Of a stretch of 64,000 nt of DNA, positions 1-7,768 are shown piece after piece; the stretch's first letter is position 1; every line of letters begins with the position of its first letter. Below the pieces are notes generated by a model. The model saw only the letters and a list, made by a program, of their open reading frames with translations, did not search any database and was not told the origin of the DNA. This stretch comes from Ancylobacter mangrovi (GTDB lineage Bacteria > Pseudomonadota > Alphaproteobacteria > Rhizobiales > Xanthobacteraceae), in NCBI RefSeq assembly GCF_024752355.1, contig NZ_JANTHZ010000001.1, positions 930,001 through 994,000 of the forward strand. The letters run 5' to 3'. The translations under genes and the position numbers were made by a program.

Positions 1-207
1 GGCCGGCACCGCTCCCTCAGCCAAAGAGGCCGGAGACTACCGAGCGCCCGCCGAGCGCGGCAATCGGCAGCGCATCGGCGCAGGAAACAGTTTGCCGATG
101 AAGAGGATAGCCCCCGCCTATGAAGGCGCCCGCCGACCCGTCGCGCCGCGAGGGCGGCCCCAGAAAAGCCCCCCCCCGGGAAGACGCCTCCGGGAAGGCG
201 CCCGGGC

Positions 208-1152
208 TCAGCGCAGCGTGACGCGCGGGGAGAGCGTGCCCGGCTCGAAGATGCCGCCGGGCGAGAAGCACGCCTTGAGGTGGCGCGCGAACACCTCCAC
301 CGCCGGGCGCGGCGCCTGCCGCCGCAGCTTGAGGCTGACGAGGCGCACCGGCGGCAGCTTGTCGGTCAGCGGCACGGCGGCGACGCGCCCGCCATCATGG
401 GTGCTCAGGCTGCGCGGCAGCACGTTCTGGATCGTGTAGCCGCGCCCGTGCCCGACCAGCCCGCGCGTCAGCTCATAGGCCTTGGAGCGGAAGGCGATCT
501 GCGGCTCGACGCCCACGGTCTGGAACAGGCTCAGGAAGTAGTCGCGCGAATGCGGCAGGTCGAGCAGGATGAACGGCTCGTCGCGCAGGTCCGCGAGGCT
601 GATGCGCTCGCGCTGGCTCAGCGGGTGGTCGGGATGCAGCACCGCATAGGGCGGCAGCTCGGCCAGCGGCTCGGCCACCACCTCGTCGGGGCGGGCGAAC
701 TCGTAGGACAGCGCCAGCTCGGTGCGCCCGGAGATGATGCCCTCGAGAATCTGCTGCTGGTCGCCCTCGTCGAGGCTCACCGTGATGCCGGGATGGCTTT
801 CGGCGAAGGCGGAGAGCAGGCTCGGCATGAAATGGGTGGCGATGGTCCAGAAGCAGCCCACCGCGATCTCGCCGCGCACCTCGTCGGACATGGCGCGCGC
901 GTTCTGGCCGAAATCGCGCGCATGGTTCAGCAGCAGCCGCGCCTCGTTGACGATGCGGGTGCCGGCGATGGTGGTGGTCACGCCCTTTGCATGGTGGCGT
1001 ACGAACACCTGCACGCCGCAATCCGCCTCGAACTGCGCGATCGCCGCCGAAATCGAAGGCTGCGAGACGTTCAGATGCTTCGCCGCTTCGGTCAGATTGC
1101 CGAAATCAGCGGTGGCAACCACGTAGCGCAGCGCGCGGAGAGAAACGTTCAT
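208..1152 (-). CDS. LysR-family transcriptional regulator of the flavin monooxygenase operon
   Basis: Encodes 314 residues with the standard LysR plan. An N-terminal winged helix-turn-helix covers about residues 1-60 (the stretch reading LTEAAKHLNVSQPSISAAI is the recognition region), followed by a LysR substrate-binding domain. I start at the ATG giving MNVSLRALRYVV; a start six codons upstream is possible but sits inside the operator-like inverted repeat. It is divergent from the HpaB-type monooxygenase gene 90 bp away, the classic layout for a LysR activator that senses a substrate or intermediate of the adjacent pathway. The effector is unknown. Confidence 0.9.
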   Translation of the reverse strand: MNVSLRALRYVVATADFGNLTEAAKHLNVSQPSISAAIAQFEADCGVQVFVRHHAKGVTTTIAGTRIVNEARLLLNHARDFGQNARAMSDEVRGEIAVGCFWTIATHFMPSLLSAFAESHPGITVSLDEGDQQQILEGIISGRTELALSYEFARPDEVVAEPLAELPPYAVLHPDHPLSQRERISLADLRDEPFILLDLPHSRDYFLSLFQTVGVEPQIAFRSKAYELTRGLVGHGRGYTIQNVLPRSLSTHDGGRVAAVPLTDKLPPVRLVSLKLRRQAPRPAVEVFARHLKACFSPGGIFEPGTLSPRVTLR

Positions 1153-1196
1153 CGGAATTTTCGATCCCAAAACCCAATCGAAAATATTTTACCGAT
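1151..1196. promoter_or_regulatory. Candidate LysR operator between regulator and monooxygenase operon
   Basis: Seen in sequence: ATCGGAATTTTCGAT (1151-1165) contains a T-N11-A core. ATTTTCGAT (1157-1165) and ATCGAAAAT (1177-1185) form a 9-bp inverted repeat with an 11-bp spacer, and a second element ending CCGAT runs to 1196. The block overlaps the LysR start codon and lies just upstream of the monooxygenase ribosome-binding site, so autoregulation plus activation is the expected mode. Assignment to this LysR is inference. Confidence 0.6.
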
Positions 1197-1242
1197 CCAT
1201 CGGGCCGGCGCAATATTTCCTCGCAGGAAAAAGGAAGCAGCA

Positions 1243-2697
1243 ATGATCCGTACAGGCGAGCAGTATCGCGAGGGGCTTCAGGACGGTCGCGAAGTCTGGA
1301 TTGACGGCGAGCGGGTGAAGGATGTCACCAGCCACCCGGCCTTCAAGCCGATCGTCGATGTCCGGGCCCGCATGTACGACATGGCGCACGAGGCGCAGTA
1401 TCAGGACCGCCTGACCTACGTCGAGGACAACAAGCGCAACACCATTTTCTACAAGCCGCCCCGCGAGACCAAGGACTGGACCGACAAGGTCGAGGCGGTC
1501 GACACGGTGATGAAGGACATCGGCGGCGTCGTGACCCGCGTCGGTGACGAGACGATCGGCGAAGTCTGGTCTCTCATCGACGGACGTGACGTTCTGGCGG
1601 AGTTCGACCCCCGCTTCGCCGACAATGTCGATCGGCACGTCCAGAACATCTTCGACAACGACATCTTCCACATCTCGGCGAACACCGATCCCAAGGGCGA
1701 CCGCTCCCTTCCGCCCCAGGATCAGGATCCCGACATGATGGTCCATGTCGTCAAGGAGACCGACGCGGGCATCGTCATCCGCGGCGCCAAGTACGAGACC
1801 GCCGCCGCCTATGCCGACCAGGCGTTCCTGAAGCCGACCGTCGGCGCGTGGACCAACGAGACGCTGTCCGACTACGCGGTCGGCGGCATCATCGACATGG
1901 GCGCGCCGGGCGTGAAGCAGATCTGCCGCTCGTCCTTCGCCGGCCGTACCGACCCGCAGGACTACCCGCTGGCCAACAAGTTCGACGAGGTCGAATCCCT
2001 CGTCATCTTCGACAACGTGCTGATCCCCTGGGAGAACGTGTTCTTCTACCGCCACACCAAGGCGGCCCAGTACATCCGCGCGACGCTGCACCGCTACTCG
2101 GCGTTCCCCTATGTCCACCGCCTGCTCTACGTCGCCGACATGATGATCGGCGCGGCGATGTGGAACGCCAGGCAGACCGGCCTCGACAAGCTGCAGGCGG
2201 TGCGCGAGAAGCTCGCCGACCTGGTGTGCTACCGCGAGGGCATCAACGCCCATCTCACCGCCGCCATCGCCACCGCGCAGACCAGCCCCGGCGGCCTGCT
2301 GATGCCGAACCAGTCGCTGCTCTATGCCGGGCGGGTGCACGCCTGCGCCAACCTGCCGGCGATGATGCACATCGCCCGCGAGCTGTGCGGCGGCCAGATC
2401 TGCGTCACCCCCAACGCCTCCTCGTTCCACAACACCGGCTCGGGCGAGTGGCTGCAGAAGTTCTACACGCTGAACAAGCAGTGGGAGGCGGAGGACCGCC
2501 GCAAGCTGCTGGCCTTCGCCCGCGACCTGCTCAACTCGGACTATGCCGGCCACCGGCTGACCTTCGTGCAGTTCGCCCAGGCGCCGCACTTCAACCACCT
2601 CAACGCCGTCTACAACTCGTTCGACTTCTCCGGTCCGCTCGACTTCGTGCGCAAGGCGGCGGGCCTGTCGGACAAGGTGATGGGAACCGGAAAATGA
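1243..2697 (+). CDS. HpaB-family FADH2-dependent aromatic/heterocyclic monooxygenase, large component
   Basis: Encodes 484 residues, the usual length of 4-hydroxyphenylacetate 3-monooxygenase (HpaB) family oxygenase components. It aligns along its length: N-terminal domain beginning RTGEQYREGLQDGR, a middle beta domain with SSFAGRTDPQDYPLANKFDE, and a helical C-terminal domain with CGGQICVTPNAS. Family members use reduced flavin supplied by a partner reductase to hydroxylate phenols or N-heterocycles, and the partner is the next gene (ATGA overlap). The start follows an AAGGAAG ribosome-binding site. The neighbouring nitrogen-handling genes make a nitrogenous ring substrate (for example a pyrrole- or pyridine-type acid) more likely than 4-hydroxyphenylacetate. 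The true substrate cannot be read from sequence. Confidence 0.9.
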   Translation: MIRTGEQYREGLQDGREVWIDGERVKDVTSHPAFKPIVDVRARMYDMAHEAQYQDRLTYVEDNKRNTIFYKPPRETKDWTDKVEAVDTVMKDIGGVVTRVGDETIGEVWSLIDGRDVLAEFDPRFADNVDRHVQNIFDNDIFHISANTDPKGDRSLPPQDQDPDMMVHVVKETDAGIVIRGAKYETAAAYADQAFLKPTVGAWTNETLSDYAVGGIIDMGAPGVKQICRSSFAGRTDPQDYPLANKFDEVESLVIFDNVLIPWENVFFYRHTKAAQYIRATLHRYSAFPYVHRLLYVADMMIGAAMWNARQTGLDKLQAVREKLADLVCYREGINAHLTAAIATAQTSPGGLLMPNQSLLYAGRVHACANLPAMMHIARELCGGQICVTPNASSFHNTGSGEWLQKFYTLNKQWEAEDRRKLLAFARDLLNSDYAGHRLTFVQFAQAPHFNHLNAVYNSFDFSGPLDFVRKAAGLSDKVMGTGK

Positions 2698-3185
2698 GCC
2701 AGATCGACATCGCCCAGTTCCGCGAGGCCATGGGCCGCACGGCCTCCGGCGTCACCGTCATCACCACCGACGGCGAGACCGGGCGCGGCGGCGTGACGGT
2801 GTCCTCGCTGTGCTCGCTCTCCATGGAGCCGCCCTCGGTGCTGTTCTGCCTCAACAAGGGCAGCCGCATGCTCCCGACACTGCTCGGCAACGGCGTGTTC
2901 GCGGCCAACATCCTCGCCCACGACCAGCACCGGGTGGCGGACAGCTTCGCCGGCCTGATCCCGGAGCTGCGCGAGGACCGCTTCAAGGTCGCGGAATGGG
3001 ACCGGCTCCACACCGGCTCGCCGATCCTGCGCGGCGCCCTGTGCCGCTTCGACTGCCGGATCGCCGGCGTGTTCGAGTTCGGCACCCACCACATCATCGC
3101 CGGCGAGGTGATGGCGCTGGAATCGACCGAGAGGAAGCCGCTCGTCTATTCCAACCGGGGCTATCACAAGCTGCAGGCAGCCTGA
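2694..3185 (+). CDS. HpaC/RutF-like flavin reductase, small component of the monooxygenase
   Basis: Encodes 163 residues of the flavin reductase (flavin_reduct, split-barrel) family. Visible family marks are the N-terminal FREAMGRTASGVTVITT, the flavin-binding SSLCSLSMEPPSVLFCLN and the C-terminal HHIIAGEV. It should reduce FAD or FMN with NAD(P)H and hand it to the HpaB-type oxygenase whose stop codon it overlaps by 4 bp (ATGA), implying translational coupling and matched stoichiometry. Length and start fit the family. Confidence 0.92.
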   Translation: MSQIDIAQFREAMGRTASGVTVITTDGETGRGGVTVSSLCSLSMEPPSVLFCLNKGSRMLPTLLGNGVFAANILAHDQHRVADSFAGLIPELREDRFKVAEWDRLHTGSPILRGALCRFDCRIAGVFEFGTHHIIAGEVMALESTERKPLVYSNRGYHKLQAA

Positions 3186-3188
3186 GGC

Positions 3189-4436
3189 ATGAGCGATACG
3201 GCGTGCGCGCCCGACGGCGCGAAGAGCCCGGACGCGAAGAGCCCGGCGGAAGGCGCGCAGGACGGGCCCTCCGCCGGGCTCGTCGAGCTTCTTTCCGCGC
3301 TCATCGGCTTCGAGTCGGTGAGCGCGCGCTCCAACCTGCCGATCGTCACCTTCATCGCCGACTATCTGCGCACGCGTGGCGTCGAAAGCCGGCTGATCCC
3401 GAACGCGGCCGGCGACAAGGCCTCGCTCCTCGCCACCATCGGCCCGGCCGACCGGCCCGGGCTCGCGCTTTCCGCCCATACCGACGTGGTGCCGGTCGAG
3501 GGGCAGGACTGGTCGAGCCCGCCCTTCGCCGCCACCATCCGGGACGGGCGGCTCTACGGGCGCGGCTCCACCGACATGAAGGGCTTCCTCGCCGTGGTGC
3601 TGGCGGCGGTGCCGGACTTCGTGGCGCAGGCGAGCGCGCGCCCGGTGCATCTGTGCTTCTCCTATGACGAGGAGGTGGGCTGCGCCGGCGCGCCCGACCT
3701 CGTCGCCGCCACCGCCGCCCTGCCCGTGCCGCCGGCGCTGTGCATCGTCGGCGAGCCGACCTCGCTCAAGGTGGCGCATGCCCACAAGGGCAAGTTCGCC
3801 AACCGCCTCGTCGTCACCGGCCGCGGCGGGCATTCCGCCCTGCCCCACCGCGCGGCCAATGCCGTGGCGGCGGCGGCGCGCATCGCCTGCGGGCTGGAGG
3901 CGATCGGCGCCAGCCTCGCGCAGACCCTCGACGACGCGTTCGACCCGCCCTTCACCACCGTCCATGTCGGCTCGCTGCACGGCGGCGGCGCGCTCAATCT
4001 GGTGCCGGACCGCGCGGTGCTGGAATATGAGGTGCGCACCGTGCCCGGCGCCGATGCCGGCGTCATCCGGGCGCAGATCGACGCGCTGGTCGCGCGGGTC
4101 GACGCCGAACTGAAGGCGCAGGCGCCCGAGGCCGGCATCGCGGTCGAGCCGATCAGCGCCTATCCCGGCCTCGACACCCCGGCCGACCTTCCCGCCGCCG
4201 CGCGGCTCGCCCGCCTCGCCGGCTCCAACGAGGCGCCGGTCACGCTTGCCTTCGGCACCGAGGCGGGGCTCTATTTCGAGGCCGGCATCCCTACCCTGGT
4301 CTGCGGGCCCGGCGACATCGCCCGTGCCCACAAGGCCGACGAATGGGTCGGGCTCGACGAGCTCGCCCGCGCCGAGCGGCTGATGCGCGCCCTCGCGCGT
4401 GCCCTCGGCGACAACCCTTCCGAACCGCTCTTCTGA
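3189..4436 (+). CDS. ArgE/DapE-type M20 metallo-amidohydrolase
   Basis: Encodes 415 residues of the M20 peptidase/acetylornithine deacetylase family. The metal site is visible: SAHTDVVPV (His and following Asp), RGSTDMKGFL (bridging Asp), YDEEVGCAG (catalytic Glu pair), GEPTSLKV, and a late HKADEWV His. The closest named family is ArgE, but its place inside a catabolic operon (3 bp after the flavin reductase) argues for cleaving an N-acyl or ring-opened amide intermediate rather than arginine synthesis. The first 25 residues are low-complexity (AKSPDAKSPAEG), so the start might be further in. Confidence 0.85.
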   Translation: MSDTACAPDGAKSPDAKSPAEGAQDGPSAGLVELLSALIGFESVSARSNLPIVTFIADYLRTRGVESRLIPNAAGDKASLLATIGPADRPGLALSAHTDVVPVEGQDWSSPPFAATIRDGRLYGRGSTDMKGFLAVVLAAVPDFVAQASARPVHLCFSYDEEVGCAGAPDLVAATAALPVPPALCIVGEPTSLKVAHAHKGKFANRLVVTGRGGHSALPHRAANAVAAAARIACGLEAIGASLAQTLDDAFDPPFTTVHVGSLHGGGALNLVPDRAVLEYEVRTVPGADAGVIRAQIDALVARVDAELKAQAPEAGIAVEPISAYPGLDTPADLPAAARLARLAGSNEAPVTLAFGTEAGLYFEAGIPTLVCGPGDIARAHKADEWVGLDELARAERLMRALARALGDNPSEPLF

Positions 4437-4456
4437 CCCCCAACGAGGCTCCTTCC

Positions 4457-4879
4457 ATGGTCGTGCACAAGCGTCTGCGTCCCTTCAACACCAAGGAAAC
4501 CTATCCCGAGCAGAAGCTCGACAACGACCTCTCCCAGGGCGTGGTCGCCAAGGGGACCATGGTGTTCCTGCGCGGCCAGGTCGCCCAGGACCTCGATAGC
4601 CGCGAGAGCGTGCATGTCGGCGACGCCGGCAAGCAGACCGAGAAGGCGATGCAGAACGTGAAGATGCTGCTGGAGGAAGCCGGCAGCGAGATGAGCCACA
4701 TCTGCCGCATCGTCGTCTACGTCACCGACATCCGCTACCGCGAGGCGGTCTATCAGGAGATGGGCAAGTGGATGAAGGGCGTGTTCCCCTGCTCTACCGG
4801 CCTCGTCGTGCCCGCGCTCGCGCGGCCGGAATGGCTGGTCGAGATCGAGGTGACCGCGGTCATCCCCGACGCAGCCTGA
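4457..4879 (+). CDS. RidA/YjgF-family enamine/imine deaminase
   Basis: Encodes 140 residues of the RidA (YjgF/YER057c/UK114) family, recognised by the central FLRGQVAQDLD strand, the NVKMLLEEAGSEMSHICRIVVYVTD segment (positions about 67-92) and the C-terminal ALARPEWLVEIEVTAVIP. RidA proteins hydrolyse reactive enamine/imine intermediates to a carbonyl plus ammonia, and RutC does a related job in uracil catabolism. Its presence between an amidohydrolase and DUF1028 suggests the pathway makes an amino-acrylate or imine-like intermediate. The start follows an ACGAGGC element. Confidence 0.9.
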   Translation: MVVHKRLRPFNTKETYPEQKLDNDLSQGVVAKGTMVFLRGQVAQDLDSRESVHVGDAGKQTEKAMQNVKMLLEEAGSEMSHICRIVVYVTDIRYREAVYQEMGKWMKGVFPCSTGLVVPALARPEWLVEIEVTAVIPDAA

Positions 4880-4893
4880 GCGGGAGGCACGGC

Positions 4894-5571
4894 GTGACCT
4901 TCTCCATCTCCGCGCGCTGCGCGCGCACCGGCATGTTCGGCATCGCGGTCTCGTCCTCCTCGCCGGCGGTCGCGGCGCGCTGCGCCCATGCGCGCGCCGG
5001 CGTGGGCGTGGTGGCCACGCAGAACATCACCGACCCGACCCTCGGCCCCAAGGGGCTCGACCTGCTCGCCGGGGGGCTCTCCCCCGACGAGGTGATGGCG
5101 CGCTTCAAAGCCGAGGCCCCGTTCTTCGACTACCGGCAGGTGGTGGTGCTCGACACGCTCGGGCGCTCCGCCGGCCATTCCGGCACCAAGACGCTCGGCA
5201 CCTACGCCATCGCGCGGGGGCCGGACGTGGCGGCGGCGGGCAATCTGCTCGCCTCCGACAAGGTGCCGCAGGCCATGGTCGACAGCTTCGCCGCGATGCC
5301 CGAGGCGCATCTGGGCGACCGTCTCGTGGCGGCGATGAAGGCGGCGGTGGCCGCCGGCGGCGAGGAAGGCCCGGTGCATTCGGTCGGCATGCTGCTGGTC
5401 GACAAGGTGGCGTGGCCGGTCGCGGATCTGCGCATCGACTGGTCCGAGGGCGACGTGATGGCCGAGCTCGAGGCGCTGTGGCAGCTCTGGGTGCCGCAGA
5501 TGGACGCCTATGTGACCCGCGCCCTCGACCCCTCCACCGCGCCGTCCTACGGCGTTCCCGGCGATGAATGA
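4894..5571 (+). CDS. DUF1028-family protein, possible Ntn-type hydrolase
   Basis: Encodes 225 residues starting at GTG after a GGGAGG ribosome-binding site. The N-terminus TFSISARCARTGMFGIAVSS, GVGVVATQN and the later GRSAGHSGTKTLG are the recognisable marks of the DUF1028 family, which has an Ntn-hydrolase-like fold and no firmly established general activity. Members often sit in amino-acid or amide catabolic clusters, consistent with this operon. It is probably cytoplasmic, as no signal peptide is visible. It overlaps the next gene by 8 bp. Confidence 0.85.
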   Translation: MTFSISARCARTGMFGIAVSSSSPAVAARCAHARAGVGVVATQNITDPTLGPKGLDLLAGGLSPDEVMARFKAEAPFFDYRQVVVLDTLGRSAGHSGTKTLGTYAIARGPDVAAAGNLLASDKVPQAMVDSFAAMPEAHLGDRLVAAMKAAVAAGGEEGPVHSVGMLLVDKVAWPVADLRIDWSEGDVMAELEALWQLWVPQMDAYVTRALDPSTAPSYGVPGDE

Positions 5572-6022
5572 GGTGACGATGCCCGAAATGCCCGCGGCGG
5601 CCCCGACCCGCCCCGCCCTCAAGCTGACCCACGAAGGCGCGCTGACGATGCTCGCCGCCGCGCTCGCCAAGGCGAACGAGCTCGGCGTGCCGCAGAACAT
5701 CAACATCGTCGACGAGGGCGGCAACCTCGTCGCCTTCGTGCGGATGGACGGCGCCCGGCTGCTCTCGCGCGAGACCTCGCTCTCCAAGGCGATCACCGCC
5801 GCCTCGCACCGCCAGCCGAGCGGGCGCCTCAACCCGGTCGACGCGCCCAACCTCCAGCACGCCGCCGGCCAGCGCCTCACCAACCTCGTCGGCGGCCTGC
5901 CGATCATCGTCGACGGCCAGTGCCTCGGCGGCATCGGCGTCGGCTCGGGCACCGGCGAGCAGGATGTCGAGGTCGCCCGGGCGGGGCTCAGGGCCATCGG
6001 CGCACAGGACCAGACGCCATGA
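5564..6022 (+). CDS. HbpS/GlcG-like (DUF336) small protein
   Basis: Encodes 152 residues of the haem-degrading/HbpS-like family (formerly DUF336, GlcG). Signature segments are NINIVDEGGNLVAFVRMDGA, the RETSLSKAITAASHRQPSG helix and GGLPIIVDGQCLGGIGVGSG. No signal peptide is present, so it acts in the cytoplasm. Family members are found beside many oxidative catabolic genes and have been linked to haem or cofactor binding, but a catalytic role here is not established. It overlaps both neighbours, so it is clearly part of the operon. Confidence 0.85.
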   Translation: MNEVTMPEMPAAAPTRPALKLTHEGALTMLAAALAKANELGVPQNINIVDEGGNLVAFVRMDGARLLSRETSLSKAITAASHRQPSGRLNPVDAPNLQHAAGQRLTNLVGGLPIIVDGQCLGGIGVGSGTGEQDVEVARAGLRAIGAQDQTP

Positions 6023-6651
6023 AGCTGATCCACGCCCCCACCTCCCCCTTCGTGCGCAAGGTGATGGCCGTCGCGCACGAGACCGGCCTCGCCGGCCGGA
6101 TCGAGATCGCCTTCAACGGCGCGAGCCCGCTGCAGCGCGATCCGGCGCTGGTCGGCCACAACCCTCTGGGAAAGATCCCGGCGCTGATCCTCGACGACGG
6201 CTCGACGCTCTACGACAGCCCGGTGATCTGCGAATATCTCGCCGCCGCCGCCGGCGATGCGACGATCTTCCCGCCCGCCGGCCCGGCGCGCTGGGCCGCG
6301 CTGACCCGGCAGGCGCTCGCAGACGGGCTGCTCGACGCCGCCATCGCCAATCGCTACGAGCGGCTGCTGCGCCCGGAGGACAAGCGCTGGCAGGGCTGGA
6401 CCGACGCCCAGCTCGCCAAGGTCGCGGGCGCGCTCGAGGAGATCGAGAAGCTTGCGCCCGCCCTCTCCGCCGATCTGGACGCGCCGCCCACCATCGGGGC
6501 GATCGCGATCGGCTGCGCGCTCGGCTATCTCGACTTCCGCTATGCCGATCTCGACTGGCGGCAGGGCCGCCCGGCCGCCGCCGCATGGTTCGCCGCCTTC
6601 GACGAGCGTCCCTCCATGGCCGCCACGCGCCCGCGCGAACACGTCGCCTGA
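6019..6651 (+). CDS. Glutathione S-transferase-like protein
   Basis: Encodes 210 residues with the two-domain GST fold. The thioredoxin-like N-terminal domain (LIHAPTSPFVRKVMAVAHETGL, then HNPLGKIPALILDDG and the glutathione-binding LYDSPVICEYL) is followed by an alpha-helical domain from about residue 85. The TSPFVRKV start is typical of bacterial GSTs with a Ser/Thr near the active site. In this operon it may isomerise a ring-fission product (as maleylpyruvate isomerases do) or remove an electrophilic intermediate. It overlaps the upstream gene by 4 bp. Confidence 0.88.
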   Translation: MKLIHAPTSPFVRKVMAVAHETGLAGRIEIAFNGASPLQRDPALVGHNPLGKIPALILDDGSTLYDSPVICEYLAAAAGDATIFPPAGPARWAALTRQALADGLLDAAIANRYERLLRPEDKRWQGWTDAQLAKVAGALEEIEKLAPALSADLDAPPTIGAIAIGCALGYLDFRYADLDWRQGRPAAAAWFAAFDERPSMAATRPREHVA

Positions 6652-6678
6652 TCCCGCCAGTACCGGAACCCCTCGCGC

Positions 6679-7122
6679 ATGAGCGTCCGCATTCTCGTCC
6701 TCAACGGGCCCAACACCAATCTCTACGGCCTCGACCCCAACGGGCCCTATGGCAACCTCACCATCGAGGACATCGCGGAGCGCTGCCGCGCCCGGGCGGA
6801 AAGTCTCGGCGCCAGCCTCGACTTCCGCCAGTCCAACCATGAGGGCGCGCTGATCGACTGGATCCAGGCCGCGCGCACCGAGGCCGACGGGCTCGTCATC
6901 AATGCCGGCAGCCTGTCCTACCACTCGATCGGCATCCTCGACGCGCTGTCCGCCGTCGCCCTGCCGGCGGTGCAGGTGCATGTGAGCAACGTGTTCAAGC
7001 GCGAGGGCTTCCGCCACCACTCGCCGCTGTCGAGCGTGGTCACGGGCTGCATCATCGGTCTCGGCCCGGAAGGCTACGAGATGGCCGTCGACGCGCTGGT
7101 CGCCAAGCTCACCCGCGGCTGA
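6679..7122 (+). CDS. Type II 3-dehydroquinate dehydratase-like protein (divergent AroQ paralogue)
   Basis: Encodes 147 residues, the exact size of AroQ, with the flavodoxin-like start ILVLNGPNTNLYGLDPNGPYG (the catalytic Tyr region is retained), SNHEGALIDWIQ, and the distal HVSNVFKREGFRHHSPLS. The family's usual INPGAYTHTSVALRDA block reads INAGSLSYHSIGILDA here, and several substrate-contact positions differ. Its place as the last gene of a catabolic operon, plus those changes, suggests a repurposed dehydratase or hydrolase, although a genuine quinate-pathway AroQ is not excluded. Confidence 0.8.
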   Translation: MSVRILVLNGPNTNLYGLDPNGPYGNLTIEDIAERCRARAESLGASLDFRQSNHEGALIDWIQAARTEADGLVINAGSLSYHSIGILDALSAVALPAVQVHVSNVFKREGFRHHSPLSSVVTGCIIGLGPEGYEMAVDALVAKLTRG

Positions 7123-7174
7123 CCCCGCGCCACTGGGCTTCCCGCCTCCCAGGCCCCACGCGACACGACGCCGT

Positions 7175-7192
7175 GCGGGCCGAAAAGCCCGC
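7175..7192 (+). terminator. Possible terminator hairpin after the catabolic operon
   Basis: GCGGGC and GCCCGC form a perfect 6-bp stem around a CGAAAA loop, 53 bp after the last operon gene. There is no following T-run, so Rho-independent termination is only a possibility. Confidence 0.3.
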
Positions 7193-7365
7193 CGGCCGCG
7201 CGCCTGCCAGCATGCCCCGCGCACACGAATGCGTGCGCTCGCTTGAGATCGTCCCGCGCCCATGCACCCTTTCAGCCGGGACGGCTCACGCGGCGTTTGG
7301 CACGCGCGCGTCCCCGGCCGGAACCGCCCCGCGCGGCCGGGCGTTCTGGGCACAGGAGGACCGAG

Positions 7366-7638
7366 ATGACCCATATCCGCTACGAGATCGTCCAGCATAA
7401 TGGCGGCTGGGCCTACAAGCTCGGCGACGTCTTCTCCGAGACGCACCCCACCCATCAGGGCGCGCTCGACGCCGCGCGCGAGGCGGCGGCCCGCCAGTCG
7501 CTCTCGGGCGAGACCCGCCCGATCCTCTACCAGGACAGCGCCGGCCGCTGGCACGAGGAGACCGCGCAGGGCACCGACCGGCCCGAGGCCGAGGTCGAGG
7601 ACGACACCTCCGATCCGCTCCCGCCCAGGACCCGCTGA
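7366..7638 (+). CDS. DUF2188-domain small protein
   Basis: Encodes 90 residues after an AGGAGG-type ribosome-binding site (CACAGGAGGACCGAG). The N-terminal half (YEIVQHNGGWAYKLGDVFSETHPTHQGALDAAREAA) matches the DUF2188 pattern of a short beta-beta-alpha module found in many rhizobial small proteins. The C-terminal third is acidic and low-complexity. No function is established. It lies 130 bp ahead of the LigD polymerase-domain gene on the same strand and may be cotranscribed. Confidence 0.75.
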   Translation: MTHIRYEIVQHNGGWAYKLGDVFSETHPTHQGALDAAREAAARQSLSGETRPILYQDSAGRWHEETAQGTDRPEAEVEDDTSDPLPPRTR

Positions 7639-7768
7639 CAGGGCCACGACGACCACGGCCGCTCCCCCCGCTCGCCACTGGACGCGCCCGGCCGATCCGC
7701 GCCATGCTGCCCGCTCGGCGCGTCCCGCGCACCGGCCCGATGCAGCCGCCCGGCCCGGAAGGTCGACC

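Noticed and set aside
1..207. Possible gene at the left edge
   Set aside because: Short frames on both strands are Arg/Pro-rich with no ribosome-binding site. I see no supported gene in this leader-like stretch.
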